A stretch of DNA of 64,000 nt, from contig NZ_SOZD01000008.1 of assembly GCF_004519335.1 (NCBI RefSeq), positions 62,001 through 126,000 on the forward strand, in the 5' to 3' direction. Both the position numbers and the translations under genes were made by a program. Each line of letters begins with the position of its first letter. The first letter of the stretch is position 1. A model generated the notes under the pieces. It saw only the letters and a list, made by a program, of their open reading frames with translations, had not been told where the DNA came from and ran no database searches. Source of the stretch: Jiella endophytica. Lineage in GTDB: Bacteria; Pseudomonadota; Alphaproteobacteria; Rhizobiales; Rhizobiaceae. Shown piece by piece: positions 26,329-35,263 of the stretch.

Positions 26329-26400
26329 CGGTGGCTTTCACTTCACGGGGACCCGCCGCCGAGGCGGCGGCGGCGTCTGCGCCGGCAGGCGCCGGAAACG

Positions 26401-26424
26401 AAAAAGGGCGGATTGCCTCCGCCC
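26401..26424 (-). terminator. Intrinsic terminator upstream of the MFS gene (possible attenuator)
   Basis: On the minus strand GGGCGG-AGGCAAT-CCGCCC is followed by TTTTT. No minus-strand gene ends here: the next gene upstream (moxR-like) is on the plus strand. The terminator is about 73 bases before the MFS start codon, so it either attenuates that gene or ends a short RNA. Confidence 0.6.
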
Positions 26425-26598
26425 GTCTCGCCGAAACGTATTCGCGGTTGCGGAACAATCCAGATGCGGACCGCCCGAAAAGGTCGAACGGACAGTCTTC
26501 GCCTCGAACATCCTCCGCCTTGCAACGGCGACGGGGCCGCCTATGGTTGCGGCGACGCCAGACAGGGCCGGAAGAGGCCGCAGCGACAGGGACGATGC

Positions 26599-27438
26599 AT
26601 GCGCTTTTCAGGAACCGACACCTATGTCGCCGGCAAGGACCTGATGGTTGCCGTCAACGCCGCGATCACCCTCGAGCGCCCGCTTCTCGTCAAGGGCGAG
26701 CCCGGCACCGGCAAGACCGAACTCGCCTTCCAGATCGCCGAGGCCCTCGGCCTCAGGCTGATCCAGTGGACGGTGAAGTCGACCACCCGCGCCGCCCAGG
26801 GCCTCTACGAATATGACGCCGTCTCGCGGCTGCGCGACAGCCAGCTCGGCGACGAGCGGGTCCACGACATCCGCAACTACATCAGGCCCGGCAAGCTCTG
26901 GGACGCCTTCGCCTCCGAGGAACGGGTCGTGCTCTTGATCGACGAGATCGACAAGGCCGATATCGAGTTTCCGAACGACCTCCTGCAGGAGCTCGACAAG
27001 ATGAGCTTCGACGTCGTCGAGACCGGCGAGACGATCGCGGCGAAGCATCGGCCGATCGTCGTGATCACCTCGAACAACGAAAAGGAACTGCCGGACGCCT
27101 TCCTGCGCCGCTGCTTCTTTCACTACATCCAGTTTCCCGACGCCGAGACGCTGCAGCAGATCGTCGACGTCCATTACCCTGGCATCAAGCGGGAGCTGGT
27201 GCGCGCCGCCCTCACCCAGTTCTACGAGATCCGCGAACAGCCGGGCCTGAAGAAGAAGCCCTCGACCTCCGAGGCGCTCGACTGGATCCGCCTCCTCGTC
27301 GCCGAGGACGTCGAGGCGAAGGACCTGCGCGAGAGCCCGACGAAGGTGCTGCCCAAGCTTCACGGCGCGCTCCTGAAGAACGAGCAGGACGTGCATCTCT
27401 TCGAGCGGCTGGCGTTTCTGGCAAGGCGGCAGGGATGA
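26599..27438 (+). CDS. MoxR-family AAA ATPase
   Basis: 279 residues. Walker A is GEPGTGKTE (33-41), Walker B is VVLLIDEIDKAD (110-121) and sensor 1 is PIVVITSNNEKELPDAFLRR. MoxR ATPases usually act as chaperones for insertion of cofactors or maturation with a von Willebrand factor A partner. No such partner is adjacent. The downstream GNAT gene overlaps by ATGA, so the two are co-transcribed. The start MRFSGTDTYV was chosen at the family-typical N-terminus; there is no strong ribosome binding site. Confidence 0.9.
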   Translation: MRFSGTDTYVAGKDLMVAVNAAITLERPLLVKGEPGTGKTELAFQIAEALGLRLIQWTVKSTTRAAQGLYEYDAVSRLRDSQLGDERVHDIRNYIRPGKLWDAFASEERVVLLIDEIDKADIEFPNDLLQELDKMSFDVVETGETIAAKHRPIVVITSNNEKELPDAFLRRCFFHYIQFPDAETLQQIVDVHYPGIKRELVRAALTQFYEIREQPGLKKKPSTSEALDWIRLLVAEDVEAKDLRESPTKVLPKLHGALLKNEQDVHLFERLAFLARRQG

Positions 27439-27887
27439 GCGACCTCGTCATCCGCCCGATCGTTGCCTCCGACGAGTCCGAATGGCGCCGGCTGTGGACC
27501 GGCTATCTGGAATTCTACAAGTCGAAGGTCTCAGACGACGTCTACGCCTCGACCTTCGCCCGGCTCCTCGGCAACGAGCCCTATGATCCCAAGGGCTTCC
27601 TCGCCGTCCTCGACGGACGGCCGGTCGGGCTCGTCCACTACTTCTTCCACCGCCATTGCTGGAGGATCGAGAATGTCTGCTACCTGCAGGATCTCTTCGC
27701 CGATCCCGCCATCCGCGGCAAAGGCGTCGGCCGGGCACTGATCGAGGCGGTCTACCGCGTTGCCGACGAGGCCGGCTGTCCTTCGGTCTACTGGACGACG
27801 CAGGAGTTCAACTATGCCGGCCGGATGCTCTACGACCGGATCGGCGAGAAGACGCCCTTCATCAAATATCAGCGGCCAGCCGGCTGA
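27435..27887 (+). CDS. GNAT family N-acetyltransferase
   Basis: 150 residues. The acetyl-CoA-binding motif A reads DPAIRGKGVGRALIEAVYRV (about 96-115), preceded by the beta-4 strand VCYLQDLFA. The C-terminal YWTTQEFNYAGRMLYDRIG fits the family. Substrate unknown. It starts within the stop codon of the MoxR gene (4-base overlap). Confidence 0.9.
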   Translation: MSDLVIRPIVASDESEWRRLWTGYLEFYKSKVSDDVYASTFARLLGNEPYDPKGFLAVLDGRPVGLVHYFFHRHCWRIENVCYLQDLFADPAIRGKGVGRALIEAVYRVADEAGCPSVYWTTQEFNYAGRMLYDRIGEKTPFIKYQRPAG

Positions 27888-27920
27888 AGCCTGTTCGATC
27901 GGGCTGAAGCCTTGCACGGA

Positions 27921-27959
27921 AAAGGCCCGCGCGCCGCTTCCGGCGCGCGGGCCCTTGTT
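27921..27959. terminator. Bidirectional intrinsic terminator
   Basis: A perfect 13-bp stem GGCCCGCGCGCCG/CGGCGCGCGGGCC with loop CTTC lies between the convergent GNAT and host-attachment genes. It is flanked by A- and T-rich ends (AAA on the left, TTGTT on the right) and can serve both strands. Confidence 0.85.
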
Positions 27960-27976
27960 CTGAAAATCAGCGACGA

Positions 27977-28423
27977 TCAGGCTGCGAGCAGCTTCTCGAT
28001 CTTGTCGACCGGATGGTTGGTGAAGTCCTTGGCGATCTCGCCGACAACCCGGTCCGCGACCTCCTTGTGATAGTGCTGGCGCATCTCGCCGAGGATCTTC
28101 GGCGGCGCGACGACGACGATCTTCTCGAAGACGCCGCGATGGGCCATCTTGTAAAGGATGCCGGTGATCTCGGCGGCAAAGCGCTCCTTGCCGAGTTCGT
28201 GCCAGTCGGTGTCCTCGACCGCGGAATGGTGTGACGTGCCGGCGTCGCTCATCCGCCCCGGGCGGTTGGCGCCCTGCTCGCGGTCCGGCGGATTGTCCTG
28301 TTCCTCGACCCGGCGGATCTCGAAATTCGGCAGTTCGCCGTCACCCATGTTCTGAAGAAACAGTGCCTTCTCGCCATCGGCGACGAGGATCCAGGTCTTG
28401 TAGTCGATCGGCTTGTCCAACAT
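27977..28423 (-). CDS. Host attachment family protein
   Basis: 148 residues, soluble, with the family features TWILVADGEKALFLQN (about 10-25), FEIRRVEEQDNPPDREQG and the C-terminal KIVVVAPPKILGEMRQHYHK. Members were first linked to plant attachment in Agrobacterium but occur widely; the eRF1-like fold is known, the function not. The start MLDKPIDYKTW was preferred because AGAAGGG stands 9 bases before it. Confidence 0.9.
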   Translation of the reverse strand: MLDKPIDYKTWILVADGEKALFLQNMGDGELPNFEIRRVEEQDNPPDREQGANRPGRMSDAGTSHHSAVEDTDWHELGKERFAAEITGILYKMAHRGVFEKIVVVAPPKILGEMRQHYHKEVADRVVGEIAKDFTNHPVDKIEKLLAA

Positions 28424-28665
28424 GACGTCAGCCCTTCTTCTGCTCTTTTCCTCGGCCGTCACCGGCCTCGTCCTGACAACGTGCGAGGCGCGGGTCCGTT
28501 GCCCGATCGACCGGGGTGGCCGATTGCCGCGAATTTTCTGAAAATGTTAACCTTGCCGGGCAAAAATCCGGGAAACATGGCAGTTCGGTACCACCCGTTA
28601 AGCCCTGCCGGACAATATCGCGGACTCGATACGCCCGAATCGCAATCGGCCATCCGAGTTCCGCA

Positions 28666-29430
28666 ATGCTCTCACCGACGTCGGCCCGCGCCTTCAGAAC
28701 CGCCATCCTTCTTTTGCTCGTCACCAGCCTGTCCGGCTGCGCGTCCTCGCTGTTCGGGCGCCGGGTGATGAGCGAGCACGAATGCATGACGCGGGTGATG
28801 TATTTCGAATCCAACCGCTCGAGCCCCGAGGGCATGCTCGCCGTCGGCACGGTGGTGATGAACCGGGTGGAGAGCAAGCTCTATCCGGACACCGTCTGCG
28901 CCGTGGTCGGCCAGCCGAACCAGTTCGCCCCCGGCGTCCTCTCCCGCTCGATGGGCAAGGGCAGCCGGCTTGCCGCCAACATGGCGACCAAGGTGCTGAA
29001 GGGCGGCCGCCACCGCTATGTCGGCAACGCCAAGTTCTTCCACACCGCCGGCATGACCTTCCCCTACACCAACATGCACTACCTGGTGGAAGCCGGCGGC
29101 AACGTCTTCTACGACAAGCGCAAGAACGCCCGCCGCAAGAGCGACCCGGCCTTCGTCAACCCGCCGGGGCTCGAGGCGGCGAACCGCGCCGCGCGGGTGA
29201 TGCTGCTCGGCTACCAGACGACGCCGGCGCAGCAGAGCTATTCGTCGCCGGCGAAGGTCGCCGTCCGCCGGCAGGCAGCCCCCGAGCCGCAGGCCGTGCC
29301 GATGCCGGCAACGCCGCCGGGAGCCGGCATGACCACGATCGCCAGCAATGCCGCACCGAGCAGCGCCGGCGAGGCGGTGCTGCAGCCGATCAGCATCGAC
29401 GATCTCATCCGCGAAAATGGCGGCTACTGA
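28666..29430 (+). CDS. SleB-type cell wall hydrolase, lipoprotein
   Basis: 254 residues. The N-terminal LLLLVTSLSGCASS carries a lipobox (Cys about 24), so the protein is membrane-anchored. The hydrolase_2 (SleB) domain follows: MYFESNRSSPEGMLAVGTVV with the catalytic Glu, then QPNQFAPGVLSRSM and KFFHTAGMTFPYTNMHYLVE. The C-terminal ~80 residues are Pro/Ala-rich and probably disordered. Expected to cleave peptidoglycan during growth or remodelling. A RIME-like repeat follows within 15 bases. Confidence 0.9.
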   Translation: MLSPTSARAFRTAILLLLVTSLSGCASSLFGRRVMSEHECMTRVMYFESNRSSPEGMLAVGTVVMNRVESKLYPDTVCAVVGQPNQFAPGVLSRSMGKGSRLAANMATKVLKGGRHRYVGNAKFFHTAGMTFPYTNMHYLVEAGGNVFYDKRKNARRKSDPAFVNPPGLEAANRAARVMLLGYQTTPAQQSYSSPAKVAVRRQAAPEPQAVPMPATPPGAGMTTIASNAAPSSAGEAVLQPISIDDLIRENGGY

Positions 29431-29443
29431 GGCGGCGCCGGTC

Positions 29444-29546
29444 CAGCATCGGCCCGAAAATCGAAATCGATTTTCGAAAAAGCACGATGCGGTGAATCAA
29501 AGAGATAGCACGTCCTTTGTGCGTCCTATCAGACGCACGGCGCGCT
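29444..29546 (+). repeat. RIME-like palindromic repeat, copy 2
   Basis: Carries CAGCATCGGCCCGAAAATCG and AATCGATTTTCG, then GTGCGTCC...AGACGCACGGCGCGC. It lies between the convergent SleB and LysR genes. Confidence 0.85.
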
Positions 29547-29581
29547 AGCGTCGCAGCAGCCCGCACCGTCGCAGGAGACGC

Positions 29582-30484
29582 TCAGGCAAAAATCCGGGCG
29601 CCGCGGCCGGCGATCTCGCGGAAGCTGGCAAGGACGTGCTCGCGCAGGGCATCGGCAACCGGCCCCGCTCCTTCGCGGTTCATCAGATAGACCCGGTAGT
29701 TGCCGAGCGGCGGCAGGCCGCCCGGCGTGTCGAGGCGCACCAGCCTTTGCGACACCACGCTGACGGGCAGCGGCGCGATCGCCAGATCCGCCTCCACCGC
29801 TGCGATCTGCGCCTGGCAGTTCTTGCTCGTATAGGCGACGCGATAGGCGGCGCCAGCCTTGTCGAGGGCATCGAGTGCCGCCGCCCGCCACAGGCAGCCC
29901 TGATCGGCGAGCGCCAGCGGCAGCGGCTCGCGCCTCGCCGCCGAGCCGTTGCGCAGCCCGATCCAGGCCAGCGGCTCGCTATGCGCCTCGACGGCGAGGA
30001 ATCCCGGATGCTCGTCCGTCGCCATCAGCGCCACGTCGATCTCGCCGGCAAGGCACTGGCGGCGGAGTTCGCCGCTCGATTCCAGCCGGACGTCGACATC
30101 GACATGCGGATGCGTCGAGGCAAACATCTTCAGGATCAGCGGGATCGCGAAAATGCCGGCGTCGTAAGGCGCGCCGAGCGAGACCCGCCCCTCGATCGGC
30201 GGCTTGCGGAAATACTCCACCACCTCGTCGTTCAGCCGCAGCATCTTGCGCGCATAGCCGAGGAAGAATTCGCCGTCGACGGTCAGCTCCACCGACCGTG
30301 TCTCGCGGCGAAACAGCGGCCGCCCGAAGGTCTCTTCGAGCTTCTTCACCTGCAGGCTGACGGCCGAGGGCGAGCGGAACACCCGTTCCGCCGCCCGGGT
30401 GAAGTTGCCCGTCTCGCAGATCGCCACGAATGTCCGGGCAAGATCGATGTCGAGATTGCCGATCGCCGGCAGCATCTGGTTCAT
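29582..30484 (-). CDS. LysR-type transcriptional regulator
   Basis: 300 residues. The N-terminal winged helix-turn-helix is DLARTFVAICETGNFTRAAE (about 12-31) with VFRSPSAVSLQVKKLEETFG, and the effector domain follows. It resembles the LrhA/HexA-like group. It is divergent from a DUF1127-like gene (120 bases), a common LysR target layout. The shared intergenic region contains ATTAGCTCAC...ACGTTAAT-like palindromic bases that could be the operator. The start MNQMLPAIGNLDID was chosen with AAAGG 8 bases upstream. Confidence 0.92.
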   Translation of the reverse strand: MNQMLPAIGNLDIDLARTFVAICETGNFTRAAERVFRSPSAVSLQVKKLEETFGRPLFRRETRSVELTVDGEFFLGYARKMLRLNDEVVEYFRKPPIEGRVSLGAPYDAGIFAIPLILKMFASTHPHVDVDVRLESSGELRRQCLAGEIDVALMATDEHPGFLAVEAHSEPLAWIGLRNGSAARREPLPLALADQGCLWRAAALDALDKAGAAYRVAYTSKNCQAQIAAVEADLAIAPLPVSVVSQRLVRLDTPGGLPPLGNYRVYLMNREGAGPVADALREHVLASFREIAGRGARIFA

Positions 30485-30603
30485 CACGCTGGCCTTTTTC
30501 GTTATCAATGAGATTAGCTCACATTACACGTTAATCCTTTTCGTTGGACTCATCAATCCCGTTCGCCCACCTTCGCTCTCATCGAAGGGCATAGGAGAAC
30601 GAG

Positions 30604-30900
30604 ATGTTTCAGTGGGTCTATTCGCCGCGCATCGAAGACACCGCGGCAAGCAATGTCCGGGCAGGCCGGGCGAACGGCTGGCTGCGCGGCTGGTCGGAGG
30701 AGCGGCGGCATCACAAGCTGCGCCGCGACGCGATCGCCACGCTGCTGCGGGTCGACGACGACGTCCTGCGGGACATCACCGGGCTCGAGCGCCACCAGGT
30801 CGAGGCGGCGTCGCGCATGCCGCTGGAGGTCGATGCGCTGACGCTTCTGGAGGAGATGCAGCGCCGCCGCCCCGCGTCCAAGCATGGCCGGACGGATTGA
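30604..30900 (+). CDS. DUF1127-like small protein, divergent from LysR
   Basis: 98 residues, highly basic. The region RRDAIATLLRVDDDVLRDIT (about 41-60) and LERHQVEAASRMPLEVDALT is a diverged DUF1127/YjiS-type core. A GGAGAACG ribosome binding site precedes the ATG. Placement opposite a LysR gene suggests that regulator controls it. A hairpin follows the stop codon. Confidence 0.75.
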   Translation: MFQWVYSPRIEDTAASNVRAGRANGWLRGWSEERRHHKLRRDAIATLLRVDDDVLRDITGLERHQVEAASRMPLEVDALTLLEEMQRRRPASKHGRTD

Positions 30901-30904
30901 GCAT

Positions 30905-30951
30905 ACCCCCGGCTGACAGGCGCATTGCCTTGTCCCCAGAAGGCCGGGGGT
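30905..30951. terminator. Terminator-like inverted repeat between convergent genes
   Basis: 9-bp arms ACCCCCGGC and GCCGGGGGT are separated by 29 bases, between the DUF1127-like gene and the sensor kinase. No clear U-tract, so terminator activity is uncertain. Confidence 0.45.
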
Positions 30952-30993
30952 GGCGCGAAGCTGCGGGATGGCGGAACAACCGCCGTCCCGCGA

Positions 30994-33273
30994 TCAGTGG
31001 CGAAGGCTGATCGGCGGCCCCACCGGCAGCGTGAATTCGAAGACGGCGCCCCGGCGGCTGCTTTGCACCGAGAGCTTCCCGCCATGGGCCTCGACCAGTG
31101 AGCGGCTGATATTGAGCCCGAAGCCCATGCCGTTCGGCTTGGTGGTGGTGAACGGCTCGAACAGCCGCTCGACGATGGACTGGTCCACCCCCATTCCGGT
31201 GTCGGCGAAGCTGACGACGATCGTCTCGCCGTTCAGCCGGGTCGCGACGGTGAGCTTGCGGTCGGACATCTCGGCCATCGCCTCGAGGGCGTTGCCGGTG
31301 AGATTGGCGACGATCTGCTGAATGTGCGTACGGTCGACATAGACTTCCGGCAGGTCGCTCGCATAGTCGCGCTCGACCAGAATCCGATCGGCCTCGCGGC
31401 CCATGAAGACGACGGCAAGGCCGTCCTCGACGATGTCGTTGAGTCTCGCCGCAGACACATTGGTCTGGCGATTGCCGATGAAGCTGCGCACCCGCTTGAC
31501 GATCTCGCTGGCGCGGTTGCTCTGCTCGATCGCCTTGCGCGCATAGATCAGCGGCTTTGCCTCCAGCTCCATTCCGCCGTCCTGAAGCAGGCGCTGCAGC
31601 GCCTTGACGTAGTTGACGACGGCGGTCAGCGGCTGGTTGATCTCATGGGCAAGCGTTGCGGCCATCTGCCCCGCTGCGGTGACGCGCGAGGTGTGCGCTG
31701 CCTCAGCCTGCAGCCTCTGCAGGCTCCGCGCGTCCTGCAGCATGCGGGTGATGTCGCGGGTGACGGTCGAGGCGCCGATGATCTCGCCGGAGGCGTTGCG
31801 GATCGGCGAAATGGTGAGTTCGACGTCGAGCCGCTCACCAGCTTTCGACCGGCGGACGGTGCGGAACGATCCGACACGCCGGCCGGCGCGGATCTCGGCC
31901 ATGAAGCGGTCGAGTTCCTCCATGCGGTCCGGCGGGATGATGATGTCGAGCCGCGAGCCGACCGCCTCCGTCGCCGTATAGCCGTAGAGCCTTTCCGCAG
32001 CGCCGTTCCACGAGGTGATGACGGCGTCGAGATCCTTGGTCAGAACCGGATCATGCGAGGATCGGACCAGGGCAAAGAGCAGGGCCTCGCGTTCGATATA
32101 GCGTTCGGTCGCCCGGGCGAGTGCCCCGACCTCGCCGCCCGCTGCGGTCGGCAACTCGACCGGCTGGCCGTTCGTCGCATCGTCGACGGCCTTCGTCAGC
32201 TGCCGGATCGGGCGGACGAGCCGGGTCGCCAGAAACACCGCGAGAAGGACCGCGATCAGGCCGCAGAGCACTGCGCCGAAGAGGCTGCTCGTTCCGATCG
32301 AGGACCGCGCCGCCGCGAGGAGGCCGTCGACGCCGGCCGATTGCAGCAGCGTCACCCGGCGTGATCCGGCCAGCAGCAGCGGCCAGGCAGCAATCGCCTC
32401 GGCCTCGCCATTCGCACCCTCGGCAACGATGACGGATGGCTCCGCCGCATCGAGCGCCGCCGCGATCTGCGGCCAGTCCTGCGGTGCCGTGAAGCTCTTC
32501 TCCCGCTCGAAGCCGAACACCCGCTCGGGCGCCGCGGCGTTGACGAGGTAGTTTCCCGCTTCGTCGACGAGCCGGATCTTTCCTTCCGCCATGTCGAGAT
32601 TGCCGAGATGGCGAAACACCGGCCTGAGGTCGACATTGAGGATGACGAAATAGTCGCTCGCGACCCCGTCGAGGAGAATGCGCTTGCCGATGCGGATCGT
32701 CGGCACGGGCGGATCTTCGACGACGCCGTCCTCTCGATTGTAGTCGATCGGCGAGACGTAGATGCCGTCGCCCTCCTCGGCGAAGATCCTCTCGAAATAG
32801 TCGCGCCTCGCCTTGCTCTGGAGGTCCGCCTCCCCGACCCGCTGCAGCCGCCCCCCCGGTCCGCGTCGGTCGATGCGCACGATCTCCCGCCCTTCGTTCG
32901 CGGTCCCGATCAGCCGCAGCTGATCATATTGCGGCTTGGCCTGAAGGAGGGCGGTGAATTCCCGCGCGACGTTCGTCGTGAGCCCCGCAGCCTGCGGCGC
33001 TTCGCCGCTGCCGGACGGCCGATCGGCGCGGGCGACGTAGTCGAGGACGGCCGGCATGGAGGCGGCCGCGACGATGTCGTCTTCGGGCGCAGCGAGGTAG
33101 CCGTCCAGATAGGAGGCGACGAGACCGGTATTGTCGCTCAGGCTGTCCAGCGCCAGCGGCAGCGCCACCCGGCTCGTCTGGCCGTAGATCAGAAGGCCGA
33201 CCGAAAGCGCCGTTGCCACGACCAGACCGACCATCGCCAGGGACAGTTTGGTGACCAGGCTCAATGGAGCCAT
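30994..33273 (-). CDS. Membrane sensor histidine kinase with periplasmic sensor, HAMP and PAS domains
   Basis: 759 residues. TM1 is at about 9-31, a periplasmic dCache-like sensor at about 35-320, TM2 at about 330-352, then HAMP (~350-405) and a PAS domain (~410-520, SHDPVLTKDLDAVITSWNGA). The H-box is AHEINQPLTAVVNYVKA with His543. ATPase boxes are NLTGNALEAM (N), DTGMGVD (G1) and GMGFGLNISRSLVEAHGG (G2). This resembles the FixL/DctB-type kinase branch. It is divergent from the receiver gene at 33559, 285 bases away, which is a candidate partner. Confidence 0.93.
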   Translation of the reverse strand: MAPLSLVTKLSLAMVGLVVATALSVGLLIYGQTSRVALPLALDSLSDNTGLVASYLDGYLAAPEDDIVAAASMPAVLDYVARADRPSGSGEAPQAAGLTTNVAREFTALLQAKPQYDQLRLIGTANEGREIVRIDRRGPGGRLQRVGEADLQSKARRDYFERIFAEEGDGIYVSPIDYNREDGVVEDPPVPTIRIGKRILLDGVASDYFVILNVDLRPVFRHLGNLDMAEGKIRLVDEAGNYLVNAAAPERVFGFEREKSFTAPQDWPQIAAALDAAEPSVIVAEGANGEAEAIAAWPLLLAGSRRVTLLQSAGVDGLLAAARSSIGTSSLFGAVLCGLIAVLLAVFLATRLVRPIRQLTKAVDDATNGQPVELPTAAGGEVGALARATERYIEREALLFALVRSSHDPVLTKDLDAVITSWNGAAERLYGYTATEAVGSRLDIIIPPDRMEELDRFMAEIRAGRRVGSFRTVRRSKAGERLDVELTISPIRNASGEIIGASTVTRDITRMLQDARSLQRLQAEAAHTSRVTAAGQMAATLAHEINQPLTAVVNYVKALQRLLQDGGMELEAKPLIYARKAIEQSNRASEIVKRVRSFIGNRQTNVSAARLNDIVEDGLAVVFMGREADRILVERDYASDLPEVYVDRTHIQQIVANLTGNALEAMAEMSDRKLTVATRLNGETIVVSFADTGMGVDQSIVERLFEPFTTTKPNGMGFGLNISRSLVEAHGGKLSVQSSRRGAVFEFTLPVGPPISLRH

Positions 33274-33558
33274 ACCCGAATGGTCGGGTGGTCAGGCATG
33301 ACCTTGGCCTTTCAGATCATCGATTTCTGTTACTTCGATACAATCAACCCCGCTATCGACAGTCAAATCGACGTGGGCAGACTTCGTCCCGGCCCGATCA
33401 TTTGTCACTATCAGTTATACTTAGAAAATATCGCCTGATTGCCTCAGCCAGCTAACAGAGGACTTCGGAAATTACGTATACCCGGGCAAGTTTAAATTCG
33501 TTCTATTAGTGAGTCAATAGATGATAATAAAGAAATTTTATTTGCGTTATTTTCCAAC

Positions 33559-33987
33559 GTGACCAGACCCGAAAGGATAAGTCCGGTGCAGGGTAGCGGA
33601 ATAGACCGAGTTCTCATCGTCGAGGATGATTTCCTCGCGGCGATGATGTTGTCGCAGATGCTGGAGGAGATCGGCTTCGAGATCTGCGGCACAGCGGCCA
33701 GCGAGGATGATGCGGTGCAGGCGGCGATCGATCTCCGCCCGCATCTGGTGATCTCCGACTTCCGCCTGAAGAGTGGCGACGGCGTTTCGGCGAGCGAGCG
33801 GATCAGGGACTTCGTCGACGTCCCCGTCCTGTTCGTGTCGGGGAGCAGCGACGAGGTCCGCGGACGCGCTCCCGCGGCCGTCTGCATCGACAAGCCCTAT
33901 ACGCTCGACGGCATCAGGCGCGGTATCCTGACCGTGTTGTCGGCGCAGGCGCCGGTCATCGAGATGAGCCCGGCCAACTGCAACTGA
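33559..33987 (+). CDS. Single-domain response regulator (receiver only)
   Basis: 142 residues. The receiver domain spans about 16-135, with acidic pocket VEDD (21-24), phosphoacceptor Asp67 in VISDFRLKSGDG, VSG in place of the usual S/T motif and KPY (Lys-Pro) near 115. No output domain, so it acts by protein contact, as do many partners of HWE and PAS kinases. It lies between two kinase genes, divergent from one and convergent with the other. Confidence 0.92.
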   Translation: MTRPERISPVQGSGIDRVLIVEDDFLAAMMLSQMLEEIGFEICGTAASEDDAVQAAIDLRPHLVISDFRLKSGDGVSASERIRDFVDVPVLFVSGSSDEVRGRAPAAVCIDKPYTLDGIRRGILTVLSAQAPVIEMSPANCN

Positions 33988-34126
33988 GCGATCGCCGGAG
34001 ACGCGCCGGCAAGTTTCGCCCGTTGCGGCGATGCCTGCGGCTGCGCGGCGGCCCGAGCGGCACGTCCGTGATGTCCCGAAGCGTACGCCGTGAGGAGATC
34101 CCTGGCCCGCAGCTGCTCCGCGCGGC

Positions 34127-35263
34127 TCACTTGATCAACGCCGCCCGGGCCGCGTCGATGCTGACCGTCAGCCCGTCGGGCCGCCAGTCATAGGTGACCT
34201 TGCCGTCGATGCTGCCCGCCACGGCCTGCTGGCACATCCGCGAGCCGAAACCGATGCGGGTCGGCGGACAGTCGATCGAGGGGCCGTCATATTCGCGCCA
34301 GACGATCCGGAAACGGGCTCCCGCCTCTTCGCAGCGGATCGCCACGCGGCCGTCCGGGCAGGACAGGGAGCCGTATTTCAGCGAATTGGTGCCGAGCTCA
34401 TGGATGACGAGGGAGATGACCAGCGCAGCCTTCTCGTTCACCGGCAGCGCGCCCCCCTCGACCGAGATCCGGCCGGAGGAGTCATAGGCCCGGCAGAGCA
34501 CCTCGATCAGCCCTGCAAGCTCCGCCCTGTCCGATGCGGCGGCGAGCGGAGACTGTTTCGACACGACATAGTCGTTGGCCGTCGCGAAGGCCTCGATGCG
34601 GCCGAGGATCATCTGGGCGAGGCCGGCGCTTCCGGGATGGTTCTTCGCCGAGATCGTCACGAAACCCGAGACGACCGTGAAGACGTTGCGCATGCGATGC
34701 GACATCTCGCGGGCGACGAGGTCCGAGCGCCACTGCTCGGCCCGCATGCCCGCGACCTTGGTGTCGGTATCGATGTGATTTTCGACGATCGCCGCGATCG
34801 TCGTCAGCGCGTCGCGCTGCCAGGCGTTCCATTTGCGGGGCCGGGCGTCGAGAACCGACAGCGTCCCGAGAAGGCCACCGTCGCGGTCGCGAAGCGGCGT
34901 CGCGAGCAGCGAGGCGGCGGGCCCCGTCTCGATCCAGATCGCCGCCCCTCCTTCGCAGGCCGCCGCGTCGAACTGCAGCTCCACCGGCTGGTCCGACTCG
35001 ACGACACGGCCGAAGATCTCGAGGGGAAGCGGCTCTTCTGCCGGCAGGGCGTCGGCGACCTCCCTGCCCTGCGACGCCTTCACCCACTGGCGATGGTCGG
35101 AGCCGATGGTGACGATGGCAGCCGGTGCGCGCAGCGTCTGCTGGGCGAGCCGGCAGAACCGTTCGAGCTGGAGATCGCGATCATCGGGGAGTGGCAGAAC
35201 GGCGGGATCGCCTCTCAGGATCTCTCCGCCCCATTTGCTTTCCAGATGCAGCAGACTGCCCAC
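34127..35263 (-). CDS. GAF domain HWE-family sensor histidine kinase
   Basis: 378-residue soluble kinase. GAF domain at about 30-165 (IVTIGSDHRQWVKASQG ... LLGTLSVLDARP). H-box REMSHRMRNVFTVVSGFV with His189; N-box HELGTNSLKYG; and the WRE triplet in FRIVWREYDGPSI, which define the HWE family, common in Rhizobiales. A GTG start is proposed, with GAGGGGA 8 bases upstream. It is convergent with the receiver gene at 33559, a plausible substrate. Confidence 0.92.
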   Translation of the reverse strand: MGSLLHLESKWGGEILRGDPAVLPLPDDRDLQLERFCRLAQQTLRAPAAIVTIGSDHRQWVKASQGREVADALPAEEPLPLEIFGRVVESDQPVELQFDAAACEGGAAIWIETGPAASLLATPLRDRDGGLLGTLSVLDARPRKWNAWQRDALTTIAAIVENHIDTDTKVAGMRAEQWRSDLVAREMSHRMRNVFTVVSGFVTISAKNHPGSAGLAQMILGRIEAFATANDYVVSKQSPLAAASDRAELAGLIEVLCRAYDSSGRISVEGGALPVNEKAALVISLVIHELGTNSLKYGSLSCPDGRVAIRCEEAGARFRIVWREYDGPSIDCPPTRIGFGSRMCQQAVAGSIDGKVTYDWRPDGLTVSIDAARAALIK

